A DNA stretch of 64,000 bases. Origin: Hyphomicrobiales bacterium. Its GTDB lineage: Bacteria; Pseudomonadota; Alphaproteobacteria; Rhizobiales; Rhizobiaceae. How positions within the stretch are numbered: position 1 is the first letter of the stretch; each line of letters starts with the position of its first letter. The translations under genes and the position numbers were made by a program. Location: the NCBI GenBank assembly GCA_900466605.1, contig UBMU01000033.1, forward strand, positions 46,281 to 110,280. Reading direction: 5' to 3'. The notes beneath the pieces were generated by a model that saw only the letters and a list, made by a program, of their open reading frames with translations, made no database searches and had not been told where the DNA came from. Positions 42,689 through 51,411 of the stretch are shown one piece after another.

Positions 42689-43604
42689 GGGAGAAACCTT
42701 CGGCGAGGTAGTCGGCGAAGCGACTTGCCGCCGGTAGCGCGCCATAGGGATTGATCGAGACGGTCGTCAGGATGCGGTTTTCGCGCACGGCAGGAAGCGC
42801 CTTCCAGAAGGCACTCCCGGTCAGGGCTTCGGACGCGTCCTGGGGATGAGGTGGAATGAGGATGATCCAGGCCTCCGGCATGGACGCTAGCGTTTCGATA
42901 CCGATAGGTGCGGTGGCGGAATAGCTTGTCGCTCCCGTCCAGGCGTTCGCGAGCCCGACGCGTTGCAGTACCTCGCCGAACATGCTGTCGGAACCGAAGA
43001 CCCGATAGTGGCGGGCATCACCGAGATTGATCGGCAAGACAGGGCGTCCGTCGTGGAGGGCGGCGAATCGAGACTTGTAGCGATCCAGTTTCGAAGTGAG
43101 ACCTTCCACCAGCCGCCCTGACGCCGGAAGCGACAGACGTTCCCCGATCGCCAGTGTCGCTTGTTCAGCCAGCACGTACGGGTTCCTTCCGGGCATGTAT
43201 ATCGCGTGGCTTTCCACCGTTGCGATACGGCTCATGAGCGGATCGGCCCAGGAGTAGAAATTGGAGTTGAAGATCAGGTCAGGGCGCGCAAACCGCAGGA
43301 CCTCGAGATTCGGCGTTCCACGAAGCCCGAGATCGGCGACGGTATCCGGCACCTCAGGCATTACCGCGACCTGCCTGAATTGGCGCAGTTCGGTTGCTGC
43401 AACCACATCGGCGCCAATTGCAAGCAGCGTTTCGAGGAGCGCCCAGTCGAGTGTAGCAACTCGTGGTTGAGGCAACTGGCCTCGCGCTGCTCCCGCGACA
43501 AGCGCGGCCGCTGCTGCCAGAAACGTTCTGCGGGTGAGCAGTGCTTTGCCCAATTTGATCTCCGGGGTAGAAAGGAAGTCGCCGGAGGCATCCTTTTTAC
43601 GCAA
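42672..43604 (-). CDS. fhuD: Fe(3+)-hydroxamate-binding protein FhuD
   Basis: A 310-residue periplasmic siderophore-binding protein of the class with a long connecting helix. The N-terminus has a twin-arginine-type signal (LTRRTFLAAAAALVAG). The mature part shows VVAATELRQF, EVLRFARPDLIFNS and the C-terminal SRFADYLAEGF. It is 10 bp from the receptor stop and overlaps fhuB. Together with FhuB it moves hydroxamate siderophores over the inner membrane. Confidence 0.9.
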   Translation of the reverse strand: MRKKDASGDFLSTPEIKLGKALLTRRTFLAAAAALVAGAARGQLPQPRVATLDWALLETLLAIGADVVAATELRQFRQVAVMPEVPDTVADLGLRGTPNLEVLRFARPDLIFNSNFYSWADPLMSRIATVESHAIYMPGRNPYVLAEQATLAIGERLSLPASGRLVEGLTSKLDRYKSRFAALHDGRPVLPINLGDARHYRVFGSDSMFGEVLQRVGLANAWTGATSYSATAPIGIETLASMPEAWIILIPPHPQDASEALTGSAFWKALPAVRENRILTTVSINPYGALPAASRFADYLAEGFSRVRNG

Positions 43605-43614
43605 AATTAGGGTG

Positions 43615-45789
43615 TTACCAAAGTTTGCTCAGCTTGAAGGTAAACGTGCGCGCATCGCCATAAGCGCAGGCGCCAACGCCTCCACAGCTTTCTACGTAGA
43701 CCTTGTCAAAGACGTTGGCCACGTTGAGCGATGCAACCCAATCGTTCTTTTTGTAGCGGATCGCCGCATCAACGAGTGTCGCATCCGGAACCTTGAGTGT
43801 GTTGGCTTCGTCCGCCCAAGATTCGCCCTTGTACCGCACGCCTGCTCCGAGGCTCAACCCTTCAAACGTGCCTGTCGTCACTGTGTAGTCGAGCCACAAC
43901 GAAGCTGTAACATCCGGCACGATGTACGGGGTCTTGCCAACGAGAGACGGATTCGGCTCGTTCTTTGTGACCTCGACATCGTTGTAGGTAAACGAGCCCA
44001 GGACTTGCCAGTTTTCATTGAGATTGACCTTGCCTTCTAGCTCGACGCCTTGTGACCGTACTTCCCCTAGCTGGTCCTGCCACGGTGGCACCGCGATCGA
44101 GACAACGTTGTTACGCTTATTGATGTGAAAGACGGAGGCGGTAAATGTCGCATCCATAAAGGTTGGCTCGTATTTCACACCAGCTTCAAACTGCTCGCCC
44201 TCTTCCGGGACCAACGGGCCCAGCGCACCAAGCCCAATCAATGGATTGAAGAAGCTCGCGACGCTTACATACGGCGTTATGCCGTTGCCGAATTCATAGG
44301 CGAGGCCCGCGCGGCCGCTCCACGCGCCTTCGGAAGTGCGGAAGTCGTCGTCGGTCGGAAGCCGATCATCCATGTCGCTGCGCACATAGTCATAACGGCC
44401 GTTGAGCGTGGCAATCCAGCCATCACCGAAGCGGATCTGGTCTTGAGCGTAAAAGCCGAGCTGGTTCATCGCCAGCACCTGATTGTACAGCGGGTTGTTG
44501 GGCAGCAGCGGTAACCCGTAAACCGGATTGACCGGACTTATCGGCGTCGTCCCGAATAGCGAGTTTTGAACGTTATCAATGCGGTAGTAACGGTAATCGA
44601 TCCCTGCCATAACGGTATGGGTGGCGCCGCCGAGCTCGAAATCGTTCTGGATGCGGTTGTCAAATGCGACGGTATCAGCGCTTGTGTCACCTTCAAAACC
44701 GATGCGCAGAAGGTCATAGTTCGGAGCTGTCGGCGAGCCGCCCACGTAGCCGTACGGGTAGGGGCCGAATTCGTATTTGTTAAGATGTCCGTAGCGGAAG
44801 TTCGACGACAATTTCCAGCCGCTGTCGAACTCGTGCTCGAATTCGTAGCCGACCATTTCCTGATTGTAACGACCGGTATCGCTATCCGGTTCGCCCGGGA
44901 AAAAATCGCGGCGGATCTTGCCGAATGGTGCGTCCACGACGGTGCCTACATAGGGAAGGAACCCGTTGCCGACATGGACCTGATCGAGGCCACCAGCGTA
45001 CGCCCATACCGTGAAATTGGTGCTCGCGTCCGGAGAGACCGTCAGCTGCGGCATGATGAAGCCGCGCAGGTCATGCGAGAAATCGGAATAGTTGTCTCCA
45101 CCGGCGATCTTGCCGGTCAGTCGATAACTCATCGTATCGCTGCTGCCGACTTTGTCCGAAAAGTCGAAGCCGCCGAACCCGTTCCCGTTACTGTTGATCC
45201 CTGTTTCGATGTAGTAATAAGGCTCGTCGGACGGTCTCTTGCGCACCATATTGACGATACCACCGGGGTTGGAGCCACCGTATAGAACGGAAGCGGGACC
45301 CTTCAGGACTTCGACGCGCTCCAGCATGAACGGATCGATCTGGAAGCCGCCGAAACCATAGCTGAACAGGCTGAGGCCATCCAGAAAAACGCCGGTTTGC
45401 GTGGCGTTGAAGCCGCGAATATAAAACCAATCTGTATCCGGGTCGGTGCCATAGGGGGCCGCCGTTACGCCAGGCGTATAGCGCAAGGCCTCATCGACCT
45501 TGTTCACGACGCCCCGGTCTTCCAATTCCTGTCGTCCGATCACAGACACGGCCTGCGGGATCTCGTTGAGCGGCGTGTCGGTCTTGGAGCCTGTCGTGGT
45601 GTCTTTGGCGACGTAACCATTCACAGGGCCGATCGCCTCGTTGTCGGCGTCCTTGCCTTGGACAACAATCGGCGCAAGTGGCGTGTCGGCGTTTTGTGCC
45701 TGCGCCGTCCATGCAGCGCAAACTGCGATCAGTGCCACGCTCGCACTCAGAACGCGCCGTGTGCGCTGGAAACTTTCTACTTCTTGCAT
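43615..45789 (-). CDS. TonB-dependent siderophore receptor (FhuA/FoxA type)
   Basis: A 724-residue outer-membrane receptor. A signal peptide (cleavage after AQA near residue 32) is followed by a TonB-box-like segment (APIVVQG), a plug domain (about 70-180, with NEIPQAVSVI and LKGPASVLYGG-x-NPGGIVN) and a 22-strand barrel ending in the aromatic C-terminus KLSKLW. The plug sequence is typical of hydroxamate receptors. It is the first gene of the receptor-fhuD-fhuB unit. An iron-responsive box lies 59 bp upstream of its start. Confidence 0.93.
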   Translation of the reverse strand: MQEVESFQRTRRVLSASVALIAVCAAWTAQAQNADTPLAPIVVQGKDADNEAIGPVNGYVAKDTTTGSKTDTPLNEIPQAVSVIGRQELEDRGVVNKVDEALRYTPGVTAAPYGTDPDTDWFYIRGFNATQTGVFLDGLSLFSYGFGGFQIDPFMLERVEVLKGPASVLYGGSNPGGIVNMVRKRPSDEPYYYIETGINSNGNGFGGFDFSDKVGSSDTMSYRLTGKIAGGDNYSDFSHDLRGFIMPQLTVSPDASTNFTVWAYAGGLDQVHVGNGFLPYVGTVVDAPFGKIRRDFFPGEPDSDTGRYNQEMVGYEFEHEFDSGWKLSSNFRYGHLNKYEFGPYPYGYVGGSPTAPNYDLLRIGFEGDTSADTVAFDNRIQNDFELGGATHTVMAGIDYRYYRIDNVQNSLFGTTPISPVNPVYGLPLLPNNPLYNQVLAMNQLGFYAQDQIRFGDGWIATLNGRYDYVRSDMDDRLPTDDDFRTSEGAWSGRAGLAYEFGNGITPYVSVASFFNPLIGLGALGPLVPEEGEQFEAGVKYEPTFMDATFTASVFHINKRNNVVSIAVPPWQDQLGEVRSQGVELEGKVNLNENWQVLGSFTYNDVEVTKNEPNPSLVGKTPYIVPDVTASLWLDYTVTTGTFEGLSLGAGVRYKGESWADEANTLKVPDATLVDAAIRYKKNDWVASLNVANVFDKVYVESCGGVGACAYGDARTFTFKLSKLW

Positions 45790-45847
45790 TCCTGCTACCC
45801 CGCTCGTACGCCAGCCGGCTGCCTGTCAGTCGCCAACTCGAATAAGG

Positions 45848-45862
45848 TGAGCGATTAACTCA
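45848..45862. promoter_or_regulatory. Iron-responsive (IRO, RirA-type) box upstream of the receptor
   Basis: TGA-GCGATTAAC-TCA fits the TGA-N9-TCA pattern described for RirA-regulated promoters in Rhizobium. It lies between the AraC gene and the receptor gene, 59 bp before the receptor ATG. Confidence 0.6.
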
Positions 45863-45951
45863 GATTTAATGGCCAGGCTTGGCCTGATCCGCGGCGATTG
45901 AATGATTTTGGGCAATTCCAAGTTTCGTGAGCAAATCTTTGCAAAAATGCA

Positions 45952-46836
45952 TCACTCGGATTTAGACCGTTTCCAGCGCGCCGGTGTTGTGCCGATGTGC
46001 TTGCGGAACACGCGCGTGAAATGCGCTTGGTCGGAGAAGCCTGTTTCCACTGCTATGGCGGTGAGGCCCTGATTACCCCCGTGCAGCAGCTGTTTGGCAA
46101 GCTCTAGTCTGGCGCTCATTTGCCAATCGTGTGGGGTAGCACCCGTGGAAGCCTTGAAGGAATGGCTAAAATGCGACTGCGACAGTCCTGTCAACTCTGC
46201 CAGCTCCTGGAGACGTATGTTGCGGGCGCAGTTGTCCTTGATGAAGTCAGTAGCGCGCCGTAATTGCCAGGACGCCAGTGCACCTCGCTTGCGCGGCGGC
46301 GTCTTGGCCATCTTCAAGACGTCAATCAACAGCGAAAGTGCCAGCCCGTCACCATATAGATCATGGAGCGGGGTAGCGCTTGCAACTTCCGCGGCAATGA
46401 GTTCCGCCAGGGCCATTATCCGCTGATCGAAAAAGAGCAGCTGTGGATCTTTCAGCTTTTGCGGATCGATATCCTCCATCAACCGGTTGCTGAGAATGTC
46501 GGCATCGAAATGGATATCGAGATGGCGCATCGATTGCACATCCCGGATATCCACCCAAAGTTCCATATTAGCCGGGATATAGGAAATCGGGCTTGCGCGC
46601 CTATCCTGTGGAGCACCAGGGGCCGTCGACGAGAGTTTGACGGAGGGGCGGCCGCGTCCGAAATGGTCAAGGAGGATAAAGAGGCGAGGATCACGTGCAA
46701 CGTAGTGCCCGCCGGCATATGAGCCGCACTCGACATCCCATATATCGGCTGTGATCCCGTTCCAATTTCTGCGCCTGAGCCCGCCAACGACCGAGAAACC
46801 CTCGATCGCATTCTGCATGCGCGGCTGAAACGTCAT
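45952..46836 (-). CDS. AraC-family regulator of the siderophore locus
   Basis: A 294-residue regulator. The last 100 residues hold the double helix-turn-helix of AraC proteins (LQELAELTGLSQSHFSHSFK; ETGFSDQAHFTRVFRKHIG). The N-terminal domain is presumably a ligand-binding module, as in AraC-type siderophore sensors such as YbtA or PchR. ATG 46836 has AGGA at good spacing; a TTG at 46851 is in frame. It lies between the exporter-fold ABC gene and the receptor, all on one strand, and is the obvious candidate to activate the receptor promoter with iron-siderophore as co-inducer. Confidence 0.9.
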   Translation of the reverse strand: MTFQPRMQNAIEGFSVVGGLRRRNWNGITADIWDVECGSYAGGHYVARDPRLFILLDHFGRGRPSVKLSSTAPGAPQDRRASPISYIPANMELWVDIRDVQSMRHLDIHFDADILSNRLMEDIDPQKLKDPQLLFFDQRIMALAELIAAEVASATPLHDLYGDGLALSLLIDVLKMAKTPPRKRGALASWQLRRATDFIKDNCARNIRLQELAELTGLSQSHFSHSFKASTGATPHDWQMSARLELAKQLLHGGNQGLTAIAVETGFSDQAHFTRVFRKHIGTTPARWKRSKSE

Positions 46837-46915
46837 GGCGATGTCCTGCAACTATAAAACATGTGTGTAATTATCAAGTTTATTGCATCGCATCAATCGT
46901 GGCGCTTCAGGTTCT

Positions 46916-48634
46916 TCAGTGGTTCCTCATCTGCGCATCATGCAGACGGTTGTAAGCGCCGCGCCTGGCGATGAGGTCCTGATGTGTACCTTGTTCGACG
47001 ATGCCCCGGCCGTCGACGACGATAATTCGATCAGCCCCTTGAATAGTGGCCAGTCGATGGGCGATGACGAGGGTCGTGCGTCCTTCCGACAATTCCGCAA
47101 GCGAACGCTGTATCGCGCGTTCCGTTTCGGTGTCGAGAGCAGAGGTCGCTTCGTCCAGGATGAGAATCGGAGGATTCTTCAAGAACATCCGAGCAATGGC
47201 GACACGCTGCTTCTGGCCACCAGAGAGCTTGACCCCACGCTCGCCGATAACAGTATCGAGGCCCGCGGGCAGCCCCGCAACCATCTCCTCCAGCCGTGCC
47301 CTGCGGGCTGCCTCGACGATATCGCTCTCGCTGGCGCCTAGTCGACCGTAGGCGATATTCTCGCGGATCGTGCCGCCAAACAGGAAGACATCCTGTTGCA
47401 CAATGCCAATCTGCTGGCGCAGGGATACCTTGGTCATGTCGCGGATATCGAGGCCATCAATCGTGATGCGGCCGCTCCCCACCTCGTAGAAGCGCGGCAG
47501 AAGCGAACAGATCGTCGTCTTGCCGGCACCCGAAGGACCTACAAAGGCGATGGTCTCGCCGGCGCGGATCGCGAGATTAACATGCTCGAACACCGCTGCT
47601 GCCGTGCCGTATCCGAAAGAGACATCCTCGTAGGCTATTTCGCCCTTGAGATGCTCAACCGTGATGGCATCGGGGGAATCGGCGATATCTGGTTCTGTAT
47701 CGACAAGCTCCGTGAAGCGTCGGAAGCCGGCAATCCCCTTGGGATAGGTTTCAATGACCGAGTTGATCTTTTCGACAGGACGGAAGAAGACGCCGACCAG
47801 AAGCAAGAAACCAATAAAGCCGCCCGCCGTAAGGTCACCAGCCAGCACAAAGTAAGCTCCGGCAATCATCACGATCATCTGCGTCAGCCGCATGCTCATA
47901 TAGCTCAGCGAACTGCTTGCTGCCATAAGCTTGTAGGCGTCGAGCTTGACGCGCCGGTAGCTCTGATTATCCTTTTCAAACAGCGCGCGTTCGTAGTTCT
48001 CGTTGGCGAAAGCCTGCACCACACGGATGCCTCCAACATTTTCTTCAATTCGCGTGTTGAAGTCCCCGACCCGTTCGAAGAGGCGGCGGAAATTCTGTGT
48101 CATGCGGCTGCCGAAATGGCTCGTCACCCAGGCCGTCAATGGAACCACGACAGCCGTTATCAGCGCTAGTTGTCCATTGACCGAGAACATCAGCAGCAAG
48201 GCTCCCGCAAAGGTCATGAAGGCAATGAAGAGATCCTCAGGACCATGGTGGGCAACTTCGCCAATCTCTTCGAGATCCTTCGTTAAGCGCCCTACGATGT
48301 GTCCGGTCTTCTGATTGTCAAAATAGCTGAAGGAAAGCTTCTGCAGATGATTGAATGCGGCACGACGCATATCGGTCTCGATATTGATGCCAAGCATGTG
48401 ACCCCAATAGGTGACGACCGCCATCAGGCCCGTATTGACGACGTAGACAAGCAACAGCGCTGCTGATGCAAGCACGATCAGCAACCATTCTTGGCTGAGC
48501 AGGAGCCTGTCGATGAACAGTTTGACTGCCATCGGAAAGCCGAGTTCGAGCAATCCCGAAAGGATGGCGCAGGAAAAGTCGAGGATGAACAGGCCCCGAT
48601 ACGGCCGGTAATAGGAGAAAAAACGACGCAGCAT
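46916..48634 (-). CDS. Exporter-fold ABC transporter (membrane domain fused to ATPase)
   Basis: A 572-residue half-transporter of the MsbA type. Residues 1-310 form a six-helix membrane domain; the C-terminal ATPase has Walker A GPSGAGKTT, signature LSGGQKQRVAIAR, Walker B ILILDEATSALD and an H-loop Ile-Ala-His. It should form a homodimer in the inner membrane. It starts the minus-strand block ABC-AraC-receptor-fhuD-fhuB, so it may export a siderophore or, like YbtPQ/IrtAB proteins that share this fold, import one. This is an inference from position. The 161-bp leader has a 12-bp inverted repeat. Confidence 0.9.
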   Translation of the reverse strand: MLRRFFSYYRPYRGLFILDFSCAILSGLLELGFPMAVKLFIDRLLLSQEWLLIVLASAALLLVYVVNTGLMAVVTYWGHMLGINIETDMRRAAFNHLQKLSFSYFDNQKTGHIVGRLTKDLEEIGEVAHHGPEDLFIAFMTFAGALLLMFSVNGQLALITAVVVPLTAWVTSHFGSRMTQNFRRLFERVGDFNTRIEENVGGIRVVQAFANENYERALFEKDNQSYRRVKLDAYKLMAASSSLSYMSMRLTQMIVMIAGAYFVLAGDLTAGGFIGFLLLVGVFFRPVEKINSVIETYPKGIAGFRRFTELVDTEPDIADSPDAITVEHLKGEIAYEDVSFGYGTAAAVFEHVNLAIRAGETIAFVGPSGAGKTTICSLLPRFYEVGSGRITIDGLDIRDMTKVSLRQQIGIVQQDVFLFGGTIRENIAYGRLGASESDIVEAARRARLEEMVAGLPAGLDTVIGERGVKLSGGQKQRVAIARMFLKNPPILILDEATSALDTETERAIQRSLAELSEGRTTLVIAHRLATIQGADRIIVVDGRGIVEQGTHQDLIARRGAYNRLHDAQMRNH

Positions 48635-48667
48635 TCAAGCACTCGGAGAGGACTGAGGGCGGACCAA

Positions 48668-48742
48668 ATCCAGCCGGCGAGGCAAGGCCACCGACGAAAC
48701 ATGACTGTAACTCTCCATATTCTGGAGCCACGCCGGCTGGAT
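48668..48742. repeat. 12-bp inverted repeat upstream of the exporter-fold ABC gene
   Basis: ATCCAGCCGGCG (48668-48679) and CGCCGGCTGGAT (48731-48742) are perfectly complementary and 51 bases apart. They lie in the gap between the ABC gene and yiaV. They could fold a leader transcript or mark a terminator remnant. Confidence 0.55.
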
Positions 48743-48795
48743 AGTCCGTTGAGCGCGCAAATGCAACACGACTTGGCCGCACGCTCGAAAAGCAG

Positions 48796-49736
48796 TCAGA
48801 ACGGATTAACGTAGTTTGTGATCGCGACTTGGCGCAGCAGGACACGGCGGATCACATGCGCCGGCTTGACATGGCTCGTGAAGATCGCTGCGTCACCGGT
48901 GCTGCCGGCAGGTAGAATGGCCGCAAAATCCTGATCGTCGAGGCGGATCCGAAGGACAAATGGAAGGCTCTGGATTGTGGTGGGCGCTATCGCAGCGCCC
49001 GATGTATGGGCCTGTCCGCTGGCGACGGCCTGGATCACACTCTCTACCTTTCCTGTGAAAACCTTGCCGGGAGCGAACTTGAAGGTCGCCTCCACAAACT
49101 GACCCGTTTCGACATAGCGAGCATTGATCTGCGGGATCTCGACCCCGATGATGGTGTCGGAAGTATCGATAAAGGCCATGACCGGCGACAGTGGGAGGTT
49201 GGCAACGCGCGCGCCTGCGCGAAGCGCGAGGTTCGTGACGTAGCCGTTGGCGGGTGCGCGCACCACCGTTTTGTCCAAATCCCACCGCGCTCCCGCGATC
49301 TCGGCCGTCAACTGTTCGACCTCAGCCTGCCGCTGCTCCACGTCGTAGGCTCTACCGGCTCCGCTTGTCTGCAGTCTGGTCGTCTCGGCCAGTCGTTGCT
49401 CGTTGAGGTCCAGCTGAGCCTGAAGGGCATTGAGCTTGGCTTGATAGGGCAGGGCGTCTATCCTGAAGAGCACATCGCCGGTCTTGAGCGGAGCGTTGGC
49501 TGTAATAGGGACCTCGGTGACTTCACCTGCGACACTGGGAACAATGGCAACCGAGTTACGGACCACTAGCACCTTGCCCTGCGGGGCACCCAGCCCATTG
49601 GGATGAACAGCCCAATCAACAGCAACAAGAGCACGAGAACTGGAGAGACTTTTCAAAACACATTGAATGGCACGATTCGGAACTTAACCAGCCAGAAGAG
49701 AATAGCCAAATAGACGTTGAGAAGTACGACGATCAT
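48796..49736 (-). pseudogene. yiaV: Broken YiaV/HlyD-type membrane-fusion protein
   Basis: The intact family member would be one protein starting at ATG 49736 (MIVVLLNVYLAILFW...). Two lesions interrupt it. An in-frame TGA at 49655-49653 falls where FNVF is followed by KVSPVLVLLLLLIGLF, and Trp (TGG) would be expected. Then a missing G near 49587-49594 shifts the frame after FIPMGW, before GAPQGKVLVV. From there the frame is open to 48796, with the lipoyl-like SVAGEVTEVPI, a coiled-coil hairpin (LQAQLDLNEQRLAETT) and a beta-barrel with the C-terminal RRVLLRQ. The remaining 3' part has no good start. It overlaps yiaW by 4 bp, as in the ordinary yiaW-yiaV pair. A sequencing error could explain one lesion, less easily both. 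Confidence 0.85.
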
Positions 49737-49978
49737 GGCGTGGGCTCCGGTCTCGGAGCGCGCGGAACATCGACATAGGCCCAGATCAGAACGAGGGGCC
49801 AAAGCGTAAAGCCGAAGAAAAGCGTGACCCAGCCACCGATCGAGACTGCGTCCTTCCACGGATGATTGCGACGCTTGGCAATCGTGCCCGGGAGCATCGC
49901 CATGAAGACGATTACAAAGATCGTGCTAGCCGCAAGCACGATCAGGACGATCCAGGCAAAAATGTCGATGGCGCTCAT
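49733..49978 (-). CDS. yiaW: DUF3302 (YiaW-type) small inner-membrane protein
   Basis: An 81-residue protein with two membrane helices (about residues 6-29 and 48-70) and the charged segment AKRRNHPWKDAV between them. This matches the DUF3302/YiaW family. In enterobacteria YiaW is encoded next to the HlyD-like YiaV, and the same arrangement is seen here: its stop overlaps the yiaV start by 4 bp. The function of the pair is not established. This gene is intact although its partner is broken. Confidence 0.85.
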   Translation of the reverse strand: MSAIDIFAWIVLIVLAASTIFVIVFMAMLPGTIAKRRNHPWKDAVSIGGWVTLFFGFTLWPLVLIWAYVDVPRAPRPEPTP

Positions 49979-50224
49979 AACATCGTCTCTCTGTGATCCT
50001 GGATGGAACTTGATCCCGTCGATGACGTCACGGAAGTACGCAACGGTAAACGCGCCCGTAAATCGCCCTTGGAAGCCGCGTACCCATGCCGGTCACGCGC
50101 TCAGCAAGGAGTTAAAGTGCTGCCAAGTGCTTTCTTCAAGGACGCCACCGAATTACACTGCCTCGTCCAGCATGGGTCCGGCCACGCGGAGGACAAACGG
50201 TACGCTATCGGGAAGTAAGGCATC

Positions 50225-50548
50225 GTGAGTTTCAGGCCACCGCGATCAATCTCTGGGCAGTCGACTGCTGTGTTCAATCCGCTGGAATACGAGCTTGCCT
50301 CGGAGCGCGCGGACGCGCTGGGTCGCCAAGGCCGCAAGGCGGAGGCCGCCTTGGCCAGGCTTGCGGCATGGTCTCCCGAACAAAACCCGCGTCTCGACCG
50401 ACAAGTGCTTATCGATGATGCTTCCGATGCCGTGTGGGCTTTGTTTATCCAGCGCGAGATCTGTGGCCTTCGCAACACCAGGGATCTCATCGAGCGCTAC
50501 CAGATCCCGGGAGAAGTGCTCGCCAGGCTCGGCGCTGCTCGAAGATAG
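50225..50548 (+). CDS. Conserved-looking small cytoplasmic protein
   Basis: A 107-residue soluble helical protein. The core NPLEYELASERADALGRQGR and the C-terminal FIQREICGLRNTRDLIERY look like a conserved rhizobial family (possibly DUF6665), which I recall but cannot confirm. The start is GTG 50225 with AAGG a few bases upstream. Function unknown. It precedes the XRE-cupin operon with 164 bp between them. Confidence 0.65.
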   Translation: MSFRPPRSISGQSTAVFNPLEYELASERADALGRQGRKAEAALARLAAWSPEQNPRLDRQVLIDDASDAVWALFIQREICGLRNTRDLIERYQIPGEVLARLGAARR

Positions 50549-50632
50549 CGGAGCGTTTGCTCCAGGGAGTTTCGAGAGGAAGGGCTGCGGCCCACCTGCT
50601 TGACGACCCCCGCCATTCCGCGGCGCATAAAT

Positions 50633-50702
50633 TTTAGTATTACTAAAAAATCACCTTGACAGGTTCTGCCTCTGTGCGCTTGAATTGAAGTAATACTAAA
50701 AA
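50633..50702 (+). promoter_or_regulatory. Promoter with two TAGTATTACTA operators before the XRE-cupin regulator
   Basis: Site 1, 50633-50649, is TTTTAGTA-T-TACTAAAA, a perfect 17-bp palindrome. Site 2, 50686-50702, is the same element with two mismatches (TTGAAGTAATACTAAAA). Between them lie TTGACA (50657-50662) and, 18 bases later, TTGAAT (50681-50686), a plausible sigma-70 promoter. Site 2 would cover the transcription start. The arrangement fits autoregulation by the XRE-cupin protein encoded directly downstream. Confidence 0.75.
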
Positions 50703-50712
50703 AGGCGGAACA

Positions 50713-51411
50713 TTGAGCAGCGATCAAGCGGCAAAGGCGGCACGGAAGGATGCGGAGATTGCTCCTATCGGCGAACGGTTGCGCAATCGGCGGAAGGCGC
50801 TGAAGCTCACCTTGCAGGAGGTGGCGATGGCGGCGGGCTTTTCAGTCGGCTTCATCTCGCAGATCGAGCGCGGTATTACTGTTCCGTCACTGACGTCGCT
50901 GGTTGCCGTTTGCCGGGTTCTCAAAGTCGATATAGCCTCTTTTCTCGGGCAGCCGAAGTCAGCTGCGCCAATTACTCGCCATGAGCAGCGCCCCGTTTAC
51001 GCGCTCGGCGGTGAGCCGGGTCGCGCGGTCACGTACGAGCGGCTATCGGCGGCCTTTGCCGGCAATGTACTTCGAAGCACGCTCATCCACGAGCCGCCGG
51101 GCTATCGCAGCGAGCCGATGGCGCATGAGGGCGAGGAGATATTCTTTATCGTTGAAGGCGCGTTGACGCTGGAAGTCGAGGGCGAACTCATGATCCTCGA
51201 GGCCGGAGATTCTGCGCATTTTCCATCGACGCGCACACATGCGACCTGGAATCACACCTCCCAGACCACGACGATCTTCCACACCTGCACAATGGATGTC
51301 TTTGGCGACGGCGAGCCCTCGGGCCAAGTGGAAACCAGCCTTTTTATCAGTCGAGCAGTCAATCGGCGCAGCGCACCGAAAAAGCTTAAAAATAAGCAAG
51401 GGGAATACAAA
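50713..51411 (+). CDS. XRE-cupin transcriptional regulator (no stop before the next gene)
   Basis: Residues 18-80 form a Cro/CI-type helix-turn-helix (GERLRNRRKALKLTLQEVAM). Residues 110-195 form a cupin sensor domain with PMAHEGEEIFFIVEGALTLE and EAGDSAHFPSTRTHATWNH. This architecture is common in regulators of amine and amino-acid catabolism. It starts at TTG 50713. Its frame does not stop: it runs through SAPKKLKNKQGEYK straight into the downstream binding protein, whose own ATG is at 51412. The -1 frame has two TAA codons (51387 and 51393), so a small indel may have removed the natural end. As written the protein would be 761 residues, with an internal signal peptide. Confidence 0.85.

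Noticed and set aside
42688..42745. Longer N-terminus for FhuB starting at ATG 42745
   Set aside because: It would overlap fhuD by 74 bp and adds a Ser/Pro/Arg stretch not expected of a permease; GTG 42688 has a better ribosome-binding site.
48478..48702. Trp-containing short frame before and overlapping the exporter-fold ABC gene, considered as a leader peptide
   Set aside because: Its Trp codons are explained by the inverted repeat and by overlap with the ABC gene; no ribosome-binding site or attenuator structure fits.
49653..49655. Selenocysteine or read-through codon in yiaV
   Set aside because: The expected residue at this position is Trp and a separate frameshift follows within 25 codons, so a pseudogene is the simpler explanation.
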